This document shows, in pieces, positions 49,435-58,489 of a stretch of DNA of 64,000 nt. The number at the start of each line of letters is the position of its first letter. Within the stretch, counting starts at the first letter, position 1. The position numbers and the translations under genes were made by a program. The stretch lies in assembly GCA_030647195.1 (NCBI GenBank), contig JAUSKD010000045.1, positions 1 through 64,000 on the forward strand. The letters are read 5' to 3'. The notes beneath the pieces are model-generated. The model was not told the DNA's origin, searched no databases, and saw only the letters and a list, made by a program, of their open reading frames with translations. This DNA comes from Candidatus Peribacter sp. GTDB lineage: Bacteria > Patescibacteriota > Gracilibacteria > Peribacterales > Peribacteraceae.

Positions 49435-50280
49435 TCATTTCTGCAACTGACGCTCCTTCGCGCGAACGCAGTTGCGAATCAAGGAAGCAACAGTCATCGG
49501 CCCGACACCGCCCGGAACCGGCGTGATGGCGGAGGCTTTCTCTGCAACCGATGCATCGCAATCTCCCACGAGCCCCGCATCGGTCTTGTTCATGCCGACG
49601 TCGATGACCACAACGCCCTCTTTCACCATGTCACCGGTGATGAGGTTTGCCTTGCCCACGGCGACGATCAAAATGTCGGCCTGTCGTGTCAGATCGGCGA
49701 GATTCTTCGTATGGTGGTGGCAGACCGTTACGGTGGCATCGCGGTTCAAGAGCATCACGGCGATGGGCTTGCCCACGGTATTGCTGCGACCCACGATCAC
49801 GACGTGCCTGCCCTTCACCGGAATTTTGTAGTGTTCCAGAAGAATGACGATGCCGCCGGGGGTCGCGGGCGGCAGGTGTTCAAATTCCACCGAGAGGAAC
49901 ATCTTGCCCAGGTTGTATGCGCCGAAGCCGTCGATGTCCTTCTTCGGATCGATCGCCTTCACGATCTCGGGAACATGCGCTTGCAGCGCTGGAGGCAGGG
50001 GAACCTGCACGATGAATCCGGTGACATCCGTATCGGTATTGAGTTTCGTCACGATGTCCATCAGGGTAGCCAGCTCCGTGTCTTCCGGCAGGTGGATGTG
50101 CTCACTGCGCATGCCCACCGCCTCGCAGCTCTTGAATTTCTGCTTGATGTAGCTGGCACTTGCCGGATCATTGCCCACCTGCACCACAACCAGTTTGGGA
50201 TCGAGCTTCTTCACCTTGGGCTTGAGGGTCAAAAGGAGCGCATCCGCTGCTTCCCGTCCGGAGAGGATTTGTGCTGGCAT
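49435..50280 (-). CDS. folD: Methylenetetrahydrofolate dehydrogenase/cyclohydrolase
   Basis: A 281-residue bifunctional enzyme interconverting 5,10-methylene- and 10-formyl-tetrahydrofolate, which supplies purine synthesis. It has Tyr-x3-Lys in ASYIKQKFK, VQVPLPP, DGFGAYNLG, IVGRSNTVGKP and TPVPGGVGPMT. The start at 50280 fits the usual family start (MPAQILSG) and lies nine bases after TATCAT (50295-50290). An ATG at 50325 would lie upstream of that box. It reads divergently from rlmN and towards purF-purD. Confidence 0.95.
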   Translation of the reverse strand: MPAQILSGREAADALLLTLKPKVKKLDPKLVVVQVGNDPASASYIKQKFKSCEAVGMRSEHIHLPEDTELATLMDIVTKLNTDTDVTGFIVQVPLPPALQAHVPEIVKAIDPKKDIDGFGAYNLGKMFLSVEFEHLPPATPGGIVILLEHYKIPVKGRHVVIVGRSNTVGKPIAVMLLNRDATVTVCHHHTKNLADLTRQADILIVAVGKANLITGDMVKEGVVVIDVGMNKTDAGLVGDCDASVAEKASAITPVPGGVGPMTVASLIRNCVRAKERQLQK

Positions 50281-50289
50281 TGCATTGCC

Positions 50290-50349
50290 ATGATAGAGGG
50301 AGGAAATGTTGCTGTGAACGGCCATTTCTACTTTTTTGTCTGCTACGCT
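50290..50349. promoter_or_regulatory. Divergent folD/rlmN -10 boxes
   Basis: TATCAT on the minus strand (50295-50290) is nine bases before folD. TACGCT on the plus strand (50344-50349) is seven bases before the rlmN ATG at 50357. No convincing -35 elements are seen. Confidence 0.35.
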
Positions 50350-50356
50350 GTCAGGG

Positions 50357-51412
50357 ATGGCGATAGCGACGCGTCAGCACAGGTTCGGGGAGCTCTTTCC
50401 GTCAGCGCCTGCGTTCCGCTGGCGGCAGGCGGAAGCGGCGCTCTTTCAGCCCGATGCAAAGGGGTGGGGGAGTGTCTCGGTCTTTCCCAAGGCGATGCGT
50501 GAGGAAGCGGAGGCGAAGATTCCATGGATGTCCGTCGCGCTCGATCGGATGTTCGAGAGCAGGGATCAAGAAACACTCAAGGCGGTGCTCTCGACGGAAG
50601 ACCATTTGCTCTTCGAGACCGTGCTTATGGGGAATGCCCGGGAGCAGTGGACGGTGTGCGTGTCGTCACAAGTGGGATGCGCCATGCGCTGCGCGTTCTG
50701 CGCCACGGGGGCGATGGGACTCAAGCGAAGTCTCAACGAGGACGAGATCACCGATCAGCTGCGGTTCTGGCAGTCATTTCTCCGGGAGCGGCCGGAAGCC
50801 GATGCGCGCATCAGTAACGTTGTCTTCATGGGCATGGGCGAGCCGCTCACGAATGTGGACAATGTGAAGCAGGCCATCCGCACGTGGGTGGACAAGACCG
50901 ACATCGGCCCGACGCACATCACGGTCTCCACGGTCGGGGTTCTGCCCGCGATGGATCAGTTGCTGGAGGATAAGGACTGGCCATCGGTGCGGATTGCGAT
51001 TTCGCTTCACAGCGCGGATCAAACCGAGCGAGAAAAGATTGTGCCAAGTACCGTACCGCACTTTTTGGACAAACTTGCGGACTGGTGCCGGCGCTACCGC
51101 CAGATCCTCGGCAACCGTCGTCACCATCTCACCTTCGAGTACACGCTGATCAGCGGCGTCAACGACACCCCGGAGCAGGCGGAAATGCTTGCGCGGTTCA
51201 TTGAGCGGTGCGGCAAGCCGAAACTGAATGTCATTCCACTGAATCCCGTTTCAGGGAAACCCTTCACCGCAAGCGATCAGAAGAGGATTGAGCTGTTCAA
51301 GCAGGTGATTCTGCGTCACGGGATTGACGTGATGCAGCGCCGAACCATGGGGGATGACATTGCGGCGGCCTGCGGTCAGCTCGCGACTGGGGAACAGCCG
51401 CATATGATTTGA
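50357..51412 (+). CDS. rlmN: 23S rRNA/tRNA adenine C2-methyltransferase
   Basis: A 351-residue radical-SAM enzyme that methylates A2503 of 23S rRNA and A37 of some tRNAs. The cluster motif is CAMRCAFC. It also has GMGEPL, STVGVLP, ISLHSA and, near the C terminus, the methyl-carrying Cys (AACGQL). Start at 50357 is preferred to a GTG at 50336, which would precede the TACGCT box. It is convergent with tmk; a large palindrome lies between. Confidence 0.93.
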   Translation: MAIATRQHRFGELFPSAPAFRWRQAEAALFQPDAKGWGSVSVFPKAMREEAEAKIPWMSVALDRMFESRDQETLKAVLSTEDHLLFETVLMGNAREQWTVCVSSQVGCAMRCAFCATGAMGLKRSLNEDEITDQLRFWQSFLRERPEADARISNVVFMGMGEPLTNVDNVKQAIRTWVDKTDIGPTHITVSTVGVLPAMDQLLEDKDWPSVRIAISLHSADQTEREKIVPSTVPHFLDKLADWCRRYRQILGNRRHHLTFEYTLISGVNDTPEQAEMLARFIERCGKPKLNVIPLNPVSGKPFTASDQKRIELFKQVILRHGIDVMQRRTMGDDIAAACGQLATGEQPHMI

Positions 51413-51459
51413 TGTGCAATCATTTTTGCAAGGAGCACATTCTTTTGCTGGTTCCTTTC

Positions 51460-51492
51460 GTACTTTCTTTGTCAGGGCGACAAAGAAAGTAC
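51460..51492. terminator. Perfect 14-bp stem-loop between rlmN and tmk
   Basis: GTACTTTCTTTGTC (51460-51473), AGGGC, GACAAAGAAAGTAC (51479-51492). It stands in the 196-base spacer of two convergent genes and could end transcription from both sides, though no U-run follows. Similar palindromes are widespread in bacterial spacers. Confidence 0.5.
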
Positions 51493-51608
51493 CAAAGAAA
51501 ACGCTCCGCCTATGGCCCTCTCCGCTATCGCCGCCACATAGTCGGGTTTCCGGGATTATGTGTGTTGTATTGTTTCGAACCGGTTTTGTTTCTGTAGGTG
51601 TTTCGCCG

Positions 51609-52196
51609 TTATTTTATTTGCACGTGTCTGTAGATCACTTCGGCCACTTCCTCCAGTGATCCGGAGGTATCGATGACGCGGATCAGAGGATCTTCCGCCG
51701 CGAGGAGCTTGTAGGCGTCGTAGACCTTGTGCTGGAGCTCCGTGCGTTCCAGTGCATCCGTCTGATCGCGCCGGGTCATGCGTTCCTGCAGGACTGCGAA
51801 GGGCGGGAGCAGGAAGAATGTTTCGTCAGGTCGAATAAATTTTTTGTTCATCTCGTCCAGTTGCGCCCGCGAAATGCCGAGGGCAAAACCGTAGGCGATG
51901 GTCGAGTGAAAGTAGCGGTCCGAAATCACCGTTGTCCCCCGGGCGAGTGCCGGTTCGATCACCTGCTCAAGGTGCCACGTGCGGTCTGCGCAAAACCGGC
52001 TCTGTAGATCGAAGGGCGAGAAGGATTTTCCCGCGCGCAAGTCGCTGCGGATAGCCGATCCGATGGGTCCGTCGGTGGGCTCGAACGTGCACAGGACGGG
52101 GAGTTTTTCGCGGGCCAGGCGGTCTCCGAGCAGCTTCACATGCTTGGTTGTTCCCGCTCCGTCGGGTCCTTCGAGGACAATGAATTTTCCGCGCAT
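51609..52196 (-). CDS. tmk: Thymidylate kinase
   Basis: A 195-residue enzyme phosphorylating dTMP to dTDP. The P-loop is EGPDGAGTTK, then DRYFHSTIAY (the DRY/H motif) and a lid with Arg residues (QERMTRRDQTD). The P-loop ends in Thr-Thr instead of the more usual Ser/Lys-Thr-Thr arrangement. TATACT (52210-52205) eight bases before the ATG suggests an almost leaderless mRNA. Together with the dCMP deaminase it covers part of the dTTP route. Confidence 0.93.
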   Translation of the reverse strand: MRGKFIVLEGPDGAGTTKHVKLLGDRLAREKLPVLCTFEPTDGPIGSAIRSDLRAGKSFSPFDLQSRFCADRTWHLEQVIEPALARGTTVISDRYFHSTIAYGFALGISRAQLDEMNKKFIRPDETFFLLPPFAVLQERMTRRDQTDALERTELQHKVYDAYKLLAAEDPLIRVIDTSGSLEEVAEVIYRHVQIK

Positions 52197-52225
52197 TGGG
52201 CGTCAGTATACGCCAAAGCCGCATG

Positions 52226-52254
52226 TTGAAATATAGGTCAAAATGTTGTATAAT
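52226..52254 (+). promoter_or_regulatory. Promoter of the membrane Clp operon
   Basis: TTGAAA (52226-52231), 17 bases, TATAAT (52249-52254). Transcription would start near 52261, about eight bases before the ATG at 52269, with no Shine-Dalgarno motif between. Confidence 0.65.
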
Positions 52255-52268
52255 TACTAGAAAGACAC

Positions 52269-52706
52269 ATGAACTTCCTCCGTGCGATCTCCGGCCTTCC
52301 CGGGCTTCTCAAACGGCCTGCATTCGTGGCCCAGGTCATCGCGACGGATTTTCTGCCGTGGGTCCTCTGGGAGGAGCCGAAGAACATCCTGCGCGGGTAC
52401 TTCGCGTACGCCAGAGCGTTCTCGGAAATTCTGTCCGTGCCGTTCCTGCTCAGGTCGCTCATGAGTCCCTGGAAGGGTATTGCGGAGGAGATGCCGAGCA
52501 TCGTCCGGTGGGACCAGTTTCTGCAGGCGTTCTTCGTCAACCTGGTGACGCGGATGATCGGCATGGTCATCCGGTTGGTCGCGATCATCCTCTCCCTCGT
52601 CCTGCAGGTTTTGCTCTTCGCGCTATTCGTTGTGCTCTTCGTGGGATGGTTCGTCTTCCCGCTTGTCGCGATCGGCATTCTCGCCGTTGTGTTCATCATT
52701 GTCTGA
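52269..52706 (+). CDS. Integral membrane protein in operon with Clp ATPase
   Basis: A 145-residue protein, not recognised. The first 90 residues contain amphipathic segments (FLPWVLWEEPKNIL, SVPFLLRSLMSPW); the last 50 form two long hydrophobic helices. It ends one base before the start of the Clp ATPase gene, which suggests a partner in the same membrane complex, for example a tether or adaptor. This is inferred only from operon structure. Confidence 0.65.
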   Translation: MNFLRAISGLPGLLKRPAFVAQVIATDFLPWVLWEEPKNILRGYFAYARAFSEILSVPFLLRSLMSPWKGIAEEMPSIVRWDQFLQAFFVNLVTRMIGMVIRLVAIILSLVLQVLLFALFVVLFVGWFVFPLVAIGILAVVFIIV

Positions 52707-52707
52707 C

Positions 52708-55122
52708 ATGGCCTCTACGATCGATATCACCGGCACACGCACCTGCCTCGCAGCCATCCTGACCGGGCTCTTTTTCAGCCTGGCGACGTGGCTCGGCACG
52801 GCGGTGCTGTTCGGCGCCATCTTCCTGTTCGCGGAAGAGAGCAGCCAGTGGACGGCGGCGGGGCTGCTGGCCGCACTGATCCTTGCCGCACTCTTCATCA
52901 TCCGGCGCTTCATCGTAGACCGGTTGGGGGACGATGCGCACCTCGCGCTCAATGCAAAGACAGCGGCGGACCGCCTGCCGCTCGATCTGGTCGTGCACCT
53001 GCATGATTTCACTTCTGTTTCCACAGCAGAGCTGCTGCGATCTGCCCTGACATCTTCACGCGGCAGATTCCTGCTCGCACAGATGGCCGCGCGGCCCGAG
53101 GTGGCGTGGGAGTGCCTGCGCGAAACCGCCCAGGACCTCGATGCGTCCGCGTTCCTCGATGAGGCAGCGCAGCGTCTGCCGGAGTTTGGCAAGAAAATGA
53201 TTTCAGCGCCGTACATTCTGTACCTGCTCTTCGAGAAGAGTCCGTTGTCCGCGGAATTCCTGAATGGTCTCGATCTCTCTCTGCAGGATCTGAAGGCCAT
53301 GCTCACGTGGGAGAAATTCCACACGCTCATGCCCAAAAAACATATGATGTTCAGTCCGCACGTGCTCATCCGCACCTTCGGCGGGCTCGAGAAATCATGG
53401 ATGCTGGGGTACACGAGTGCGTTAGACCGTCTCACGAGTGAAATCACCAGCGAAATTCTCTGGAAGGATGACCGTTCTGTGCTCCTGCACGCGCCGATGA
53501 TCGAAGAGGCGCACCGCATCCTCGCGCGGCAGGCGAATCACAACATTCTCGTGGTCGGGCCGCAGGGAGTGGGCAAAACGACATTTGTGGAAAATGCCTT
53601 GTATCAACTTCGCCGCAGCGAGGTGAAAGAATCAAAATCCACGACCAGGATCCTCACGCTCAGGACCGCGGAGTTGCTGTCGGGCGGCGCGCCCTCCGAC
53701 ACGTTCCTGCTGCAGGCGCTCCGGCAGGCAGAGAAGACGGGGCACTACGTGCTGGTCATCGAGAATATTGCGCTGCTGCTTGCGTCCGCCGATTCCAAAG
53801 TGCTGACGGTGCTGCAGAAACTGCTGGAGACGAAGAATATTTCGGTGATCGGCATTGCGCGTACAGAGGATTATCACGACGTCATCAAGCGCTCCACGGC
53901 GGTCGAGAGTCTCTTCTCGGTGTTGCCCCTGGAAGAACCGAAGGACGAGGAAATTCTGGCGGTCCTGATGGAGCAGCACTTCCGTCTGGAGCATGCGCTC
54001 CACGTTACGGTCACGTACAAGGCACTGCAGGCCATTCTCACGCTCACACGCCGCTATCTCGGCAGGGGAGCATTCCCCGGCAAGGCCGTTTCTGTCATGA
54101 CGGATGCCATGGCGGCCGCGCACAAGGCGCGGGTGAGCGCCGTCATCGAGCCGCACATTCGCGAGATCGTTTCGCGCACCTCGCACGTGGACGTGACGGA
54201 CGTGAAGGAAGGTGAGCGTGACCGGCTCCTGAAGCTCGAAGAGACGATGCGCGCCTCGGTGATCGGACAGGAGGTCGCGGTGCATGCGGTGGCCAGCGCC
54301 CTCAAGCGTGCGCGCCTGGATGTCGGCGCCGGCAAGCGGCCGCTCGGCACGTTCCTCTTTCTGGGTCCCACGGGAGTCGGCAAGACGCAGACCGCCAAGA
54401 CGCTGGCCGAGGTGTACTTCGGCGCCGCGGACCGCATGATCCGCCTCGACATGAACGAGTACTCCACCGAAGCCAGCATCGAGGGCATTCTGGGATCGCC
54501 GCAGGCCGGCAAAGATCATGCCGAGGGGTTCCTGACCAAGCGCATTCAGGATCAGCCGTTCTCGCTGCTGCTCCTCGATGAAATGGAGAAGGCACATCCC
54601 TCCGTCGTCAACCTGTTCCTGCAGGTGCTGGATGAAGGCGTGCTGATCGACCATCACGGGGTGAAGACGGATTTCCGCAACACGATCATCATCGCGACCT
54701 CGAATGCCGGAGCGCTCTTCATCCGGGATTTCGTATCAAAGAATCCCACGGTGGACCCCGGGACCTTCAAGAAGGCGGTAACCGATACGGTCCTTGCCCA
54801 GAAGATCTTCTCGCCTGAGTTCATCAACCGCTTCGACGAGGTCGTTGTGTTCCAACCGCTCTCGCTTGCGGATGCCACGAAGGTGGCGTTCCTGCAGATC
54901 CGGGAAGTGGTCGCCGATATCCTGAAGAAGCGCGGCATCATCGTTCAGGTGGAGGAGCCGCTCATCCGGCAGATCGTTGCGCGCGGCTACAGCGCGGAAT
55001 TCGGCGCACGTGCCATGCGGCGCGTCATCACGCAGGAGCTCGAAGATCGCATTGCCGAGGAGCTGCTCAAGCGTGACCTGAAGCGCGGTGAAACCATCGT
55101 GATCGGGCTGAAGGCGCAGTAG
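52708..55122 (+). CDS. Membrane-anchored Clp/Hsp100 AAA+ ATPase (ClpC-like)
   Basis: An 804-residue protein. Two N-terminal membrane helices (about 14-36, 43-65) replace the usual Clp N domain. A helical region (80-270) precedes AAA-1 with Walker A GPQGVGKTTF and Walker B LVIENI, where the normal Asp-Glu is altered. AAA-2 has GPTGVGKTQTAK, LLLLDEMEKAHP, sensor TSNAG and Arg finger INRFDEV. The C-terminal D2-small domain is complete (EFGARAMRRVI). It unfolds proteins, probably at the membrane; whether it feeds ClpP is unknown because no clear IGF-type loop was found. It is one base downstream of a membrane-protein gene. Confidence 0.88.
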   Translation: MASTIDITGTRTCLAAILTGLFFSLATWLGTAVLFGAIFLFAEESSQWTAAGLLAALILAALFIIRRFIVDRLGDDAHLALNAKTAADRLPLDLVVHLHDFTSVSTAELLRSALTSSRGRFLLAQMAARPEVAWECLRETAQDLDASAFLDEAAQRLPEFGKKMISAPYILYLLFEKSPLSAEFLNGLDLSLQDLKAMLTWEKFHTLMPKKHMMFSPHVLIRTFGGLEKSWMLGYTSALDRLTSEITSEILWKDDRSVLLHAPMIEEAHRILARQANHNILVVGPQGVGKTTFVENALYQLRRSEVKESKSTTRILTLRTAELLSGGAPSDTFLLQALRQAEKTGHYVLVIENIALLLASADSKVLTVLQKLLETKNISVIGIARTEDYHDVIKRSTAVESLFSVLPLEEPKDEEILAVLMEQHFRLEHALHVTVTYKALQAILTLTRRYLGRGAFPGKAVSVMTDAMAAAHKARVSAVIEPHIREIVSRTSHVDVTDVKEGERDRLLKLEETMRASVIGQEVAVHAVASALKRARLDVGAGKRPLGTFLFLGPTGVGKTQTAKTLAEVYFGAADRMIRLDMNEYSTEASIEGILGSPQAGKDHAEGFLTKRIQDQPFSLLLLDEMEKAHPSVVNLFLQVLDEGVLIDHHGVKTDFRNTIIIATSNAGALFIRDFVSKNPTVDPGTFKKAVTDTVLAQKIFSPEFINRFDEVVVFQPLSLADATKVAFLQIREVVADILKKRGIIVQVEEPLIRQIVARGYSAEFGARAMRRVITQELEDRIAEELLKRDLKRGETIVIGLKAQ

Positions 55123-55134
55123 CCAACAGCACGC

Positions 55135-56205
55135 TCACTCGCCCATGCCCGTATAGCGCTGGACCTTCTCGAGGCTGGGATGGTAGTTCCCTTGCATGGC
55201 CCTCCGGTTCTTCCATCCTTCCAGAAGCATCGCATCGTGACCGGCGGGGATATCGATGCCGCCCGGTTTCGGAAACGTCTGCTGGTATGGCCGTTCCACG
55301 TTGGCGCGTGAGAAGGAGGAGCCGGTGTGCCCGCGCACTTTCGCCATCGCCTGCAGCAGGGAGCGGGAGGTTTCGGGGGAATGCCCGCCCGAGAGAAAAA
55401 CCACCAGCAGTTCCTCGGGGATCTCGGCACGTTCGCAGATGCGCTGCCAGGCTTCTGCGCTCGCTTCGGGAATAATCCGCTCGCCGCTCGCACTCCCCGG
55501 GGCCGGGAAGCTCGTCTTGATGGCATAGGGGTGATCACTCAAGCCTTCGCGGCTGATGCCGTCGATCATTCCCCCAAGAACACGCGTCATAAGTTCTTCA
55601 TTCTCCTGCAGTGTTCCGGCATTGTCCTTGGCGAACTCGGGCTCGAGGATCGCCATCATCTGCCCGTTTTTCGCCGCCTTCCGTTGGACCTGCACCATCT
55701 GGTCGGCCGCATCGTCTGCGTGGCCCTTGCCGCAGGTGATCGTGGTGCGCGTCTTGATCAGGTGTACGCCCCACTTTTCGACAAGCTCGCGCATCCCGAC
55801 GCACAACTGGTCCAGCTCTGTTGCGAGACCCGTGTTCTTGTCGAGCCCGAGCTTTTTGCCGATGACGAGGACGTTGCTGTCCCGAAGGGAATCCTGCAGG
55901 GGCTTTCCATCCGGTCCGACGAGTGAGAAGAGATCGTCGTGCACGATCGCCGCGCCGAAGTACTGATTGAGACCCGGTGTCGTCGCCAGCATCACACGCG
56001 CGGCCTTTGCTTTCTCCTGAAAGTCCGCTTCATCCCCGATGGGCACGCCGAATTGCTGCATGTGCTTGCGATGGGTTCCTTCACTCTGGTCCATGGCGAG
56101 GAAGTGCGGCGGACGGTTGGGGTCCTGCATCGCCTGTACGGTTTCTGAAAAGGTGAGCTTCTGGGGATCTTCCGGCAGAGGAGTGAGTTCGCATGGTTCG
56201 GACAT
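55135..56205 (-). CDS. Class I fructose-bisphosphate aldolase
   Basis: A 356-residue glycolytic enzyme splitting fructose 1,6-bisphosphate. It has FLAMDQSEGT (Asp39), HLIKTRTTI (Lys151, Arg153), AILEPEF (Glu188, Glu190) and Schiff-base Lys230 in YAIKTSF. These sit at positions matching the classical animal-type aldolase (Lys146, Glu187/189, Lys229), although surrounding sequence is divergent. The leader upstream is purine-rich on the plus strand and no -10 is close to the ATG. Confidence 0.88.
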   Translation of the reverse strand: MSEPCELTPLPEDPQKLTFSETVQAMQDPNRPPHFLAMDQSEGTHRKHMQQFGVPIGDEADFQEKAKAARVMLATTPGLNQYFGAAIVHDDLFSLVGPDGKPLQDSLRDSNVLVIGKKLGLDKNTGLATELDQLCVGMRELVEKWGVHLIKTRTTITCGKGHADDAADQMVQVQRKAAKNGQMMAILEPEFAKDNAGTLQENEELMTRVLGGMIDGISREGLSDHPYAIKTSFPAPGSASGERIIPEASAEAWQRICERAEIPEELLVVFLSGGHSPETSRSLLQAMAKVRGHTGSSFSRANVERPYQQTFPKPGGIDIPAGHDAMLLEGWKNRRAMQGNYHPSLEKVQRYTGMGE

Positions 56206-56356
56206 GGGAGAGGAGGGAAGTGGGAAACCGAAGACAGGTTGCCCATGGTATGGCAGATTCCTTTCCCGTGCGGTTGCCTATGGTATGCGAAGTGACCCGT
56301 CATCCCATTGTGGACACGGGCAAGCCCTGCAGCGGGGGGAGGGGATGTCTGGTTTT

Positions 56357-57607
56357 CTAGACTTCGTGAAAGACCTGCGTGCTCCGTTTCCTGAACACGA
56401 AGACGAAGAGCATCCATGCGAGGAAGATGAGTCCGCTTCCTACGATCGTGGGGAGCCCCGGATGCAGGGTGGCGATGACACCGGCGATAATCGGGGGCAG
56501 GGCCATGGCGAGTGCCTGGAGGGACTGGTTGATGCCCAGCACTTCGCCCTGTGATTCGGGCCCGGCCAGATTCGAGACGATGGCGGTGGCGTTGGGGTGT
56601 GTGAGGCCGTTACTGACCGCGATGAACGGGAAGACCAGGTAGATGAAGGCGACGCGTTCAGGCAGCAGCAGGAAGGGGAGCGATGCCGCGAGGGTGAAGG
56701 CCGACACGCTCACGATCTGCTCGGACGAAAATCGCCGCGAGAGCGGTCGGTTGATGAGCCCCTGCGTGATGGCGATCCAGAGCCCCATGTACGCATACAG
56801 GTTGCCGATGTCGCTCTGCGTGAAGTTGAAGCGCTCGATGAGCATGACCTGAAAGAACTGCGTGAAGAAATTGAACCCCAGCACGAGCAGGAACGAGACG
56901 AAGAGAATCGTCCTCAGGTGTGGAAACTGGAATGCGCGGCGGATGTTCCGAAAGCCGGTGAAGAGACTGATGCGCGTGCTCGTGCGGGTATGGAGCGTCT
57001 CGGGCAGGAACCGTACTACCAGAAGGATGTTGAGCCCCGCGAGGATCGCTGCGGCCCAGAAGGGGGTCGATGACGTGAACCACGGAAGGACGGTGGGATC
57101 CGCCAGCTTGCCGCCCATGAAGGGACCCAAAATGAAGCCGAGGCCGAAGGCCATGCCGATCAGGCCGAAGTTGCGTGCTTTCTCTTTGGGCTCGCTGACA
57201 TCTGCAATGGCGGACTGCGCAGCCGAGATGTTGCCGCCCGTGAAGCCATCCAAAGCGCGGCTGAGGAAGATCAGCCACACCTGTCCTGTCACGATGCCGT
57301 ATCCGGTGAGCAGATAGCCCAGGAGTGTGCCGCAGAGGGCGATCATGATGATTCTGCGCCTGCCGTAGCGGTCCGAGAGGGCGCCGAAGATGGGCGCGCC
57401 AAAGAACTGGGCGAGGGGGTACGTGGCGACCAGAAATCCGTAGAGGATCGTCCGGGTTTCGAGTGACATGCCCGGGGGCAAAATCCCCGAGGGGCTGATC
57501 AAGAGCAGCGCCAGAATCGGGATCGCGAGACCCATACCCAAAAGATCCAGAAAGATCGTGAAGAAGAGGGTCCAGAGCACGGTACGGGGATGCTTCGGTT
57601 TGGTCAT
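56357..57607 (-). CDS. MFS transporter (TetA-like multidrug exporter)
   Basis: A 416-residue protein with twelve helices. Motif A between helices 2 and 3 is GALSDRYGRRRI, and FGAPIFG precedes it. SRALDGFTGGNISAAQSAIAD marks the tetracycline-type DHA1 group. It likely exports drugs or metabolites in exchange for protons. The ATG at 57607 is chosen over 57640; TACACT (57624-57619) lies eleven bases upstream. It stands alone on its strand between the aldolase and a small ORF. Confidence 0.88.
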   Translation of the reverse strand: MTKPKHPRTVLWTLFFTIFLDLLGMGLAIPILALLLISPSGILPPGMSLETRTILYGFLVATYPLAQFFGAPIFGALSDRYGRRRIIMIALCGTLLGYLLTGYGIVTGQVWLIFLSRALDGFTGGNISAAQSAIADVSEPKEKARNFGLIGMAFGLGFILGPFMGGKLADPTVLPWFTSSTPFWAAAILAGLNILLVVRFLPETLHTRTSTRISLFTGFRNIRRAFQFPHLRTILFVSFLLVLGFNFFTQFFQVMLIERFNFTQSDIGNLYAYMGLWIAITQGLINRPLSRRFSSEQIVSVSAFTLAASLPFLLLPERVAFIYLVFPFIAVSNGLTHPNATAIVSNLAGPESQGEVLGINQSLQALAMALPPIIAGVIATLHPGLPTIVGSGLIFLAWMLFVFVFRKRSTQVFHEV

Positions 57608-57696
57608 GGGGAGGTGCCAGTGTAGCGGAAGCGACATCAAGAAAGAATGTCACCCTGAGGAGCGGGCAGAGCGGGTGTCTCGAAGGGTGGTCAATT

Positions 57697-57930
57697 TCAG
57701 TTCGGGTTCGGATACTTCTGCGGGTGCAGCACGGGGTCTTCCAGGTGCAGAATGGCCTTCCATTGTTCGCGCACTGCGGGGATCTTCAGCGCATCATCCA
57801 CGCGCTTTGCCGTGGCCAGCTCCTTTTCCGAGGCAGCCGTTTTCGACTCCATCACGTGCAGGTACGTCGCCACGTCATCAGGATGGAGCTCGGGAATGTT
57901 TTCGGGGGTGGGGGAGGCAGGTGAAACCAT
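57697..57930 (-). CDS. Small acidic hypothetical protein
   Basis: A 77-residue soluble protein, not recognised (PELHPDDVATYLHVMESK, VREQWKAILHLEDPVLHP). The start at 57930 is fixed by a promoter whose TATACT is six bases upstream, so the transcript is probably leaderless. It is divergent from the receiver-domain gene. Confidence 0.5.
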   Translation of the reverse strand: MVSPASPTPENIPELHPDDVATYLHVMESKTAASEKELATAKRVDDALKIPAVREQWKAILHLEDPVLHPQKYPNPN

Positions 57931-57936
57931 CAGAAT

Positions 57937-57965
57937 AGTATACAGGATTTTGGCTTATTTGTCTT
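57937..57965 (-). promoter_or_regulatory. Promoter for a leaderless small gene
   Basis: AAGACA (57965-57960), 17 bases, TATACT (57942-57937), six bases, ATG at 57930. Confidence 0.5.
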
Positions 57966-58013
57966 CTCTTTCCACCTCCCGGCGCTAGAGTGATTCGCTC
58001 TTCCCATTTCTCT

Positions 58014-58424
58014 ATGCCCAATCGTCGTGTGTTTCTTGTTGATGACAGCGCTCGCGAAAGGCAGGAGGTTTCTGATGATATCCATACTTTCTGCGGTGAG
58101 GATGTCGAGATCGTGACTGAGGGCGAAGTCGGAATGGCGATTATCGCGTTTCGTCGGCTCATGGCAGAGGGCATCGGTCTCGATGCGGCCATTCTCGATT
58201 ATCAATTGGAAGACCGAATGACCTCCAAACCTCTCTATCGCCAGATGCTTGCGCTGGCCCCTGAATTTGCCAGTCAACGTGTGGCACTTCGTACCTCCTT
58301 AGGCGAAGAAGAGGTGCGCGGAATGTTTGCCGAAGATGGTCTTCCATTTCCGCCGAAGTATCTCTCGAAGGGGCACCTCAGGGACATGCTTGAATGGCTC
58401 AAGTCCCTGCCGCCGGTGAAGTGA
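58014..58424 (+). CDS. Stand-alone receiver domain protein
   Basis: A 136-residue response-regulator receiver with no output domain. The acidic pair is Asp10-Asp11 (FLVDDS), the phosphoacceptor Asp62 (AAILDYQL), the Thr/Ser position is at ALRTS and the Lys at YLSKG. It could pass a phosphate to or from a kinase elsewhere in the genome; no kinase is in the window. The ATG at 58014 is used because the GTG at 57990 overlaps a TAGAGT box (57986-57991). Confidence 0.75.
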   Translation: MPNRRVFLVDDSARERQEVSDDIHTFCGEDVEIVTEGEVGMAIIAFRRLMAEGIGLDAAILDYQLEDRMTSKPLYRQMLALAPEFASQRVALRTSLGEEEVRGMFAEDGLPFPPKYLSKGHLRDMLEWLKSLPPVK

Positions 58425-58489
58425 GTTGAAGTGTCACCCTGCCTGCCTCATTCCCAGCCCCTTCGTCACATTTTGCACATAACCTCCAT

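Noticed and set aside
4242..58424. UGA recoded as an amino acid, as in some CPR lineages
   Set aside because: UGA ends several genes at tight junctions (4242, 52706) or before spacers, and no gene needs read-through.
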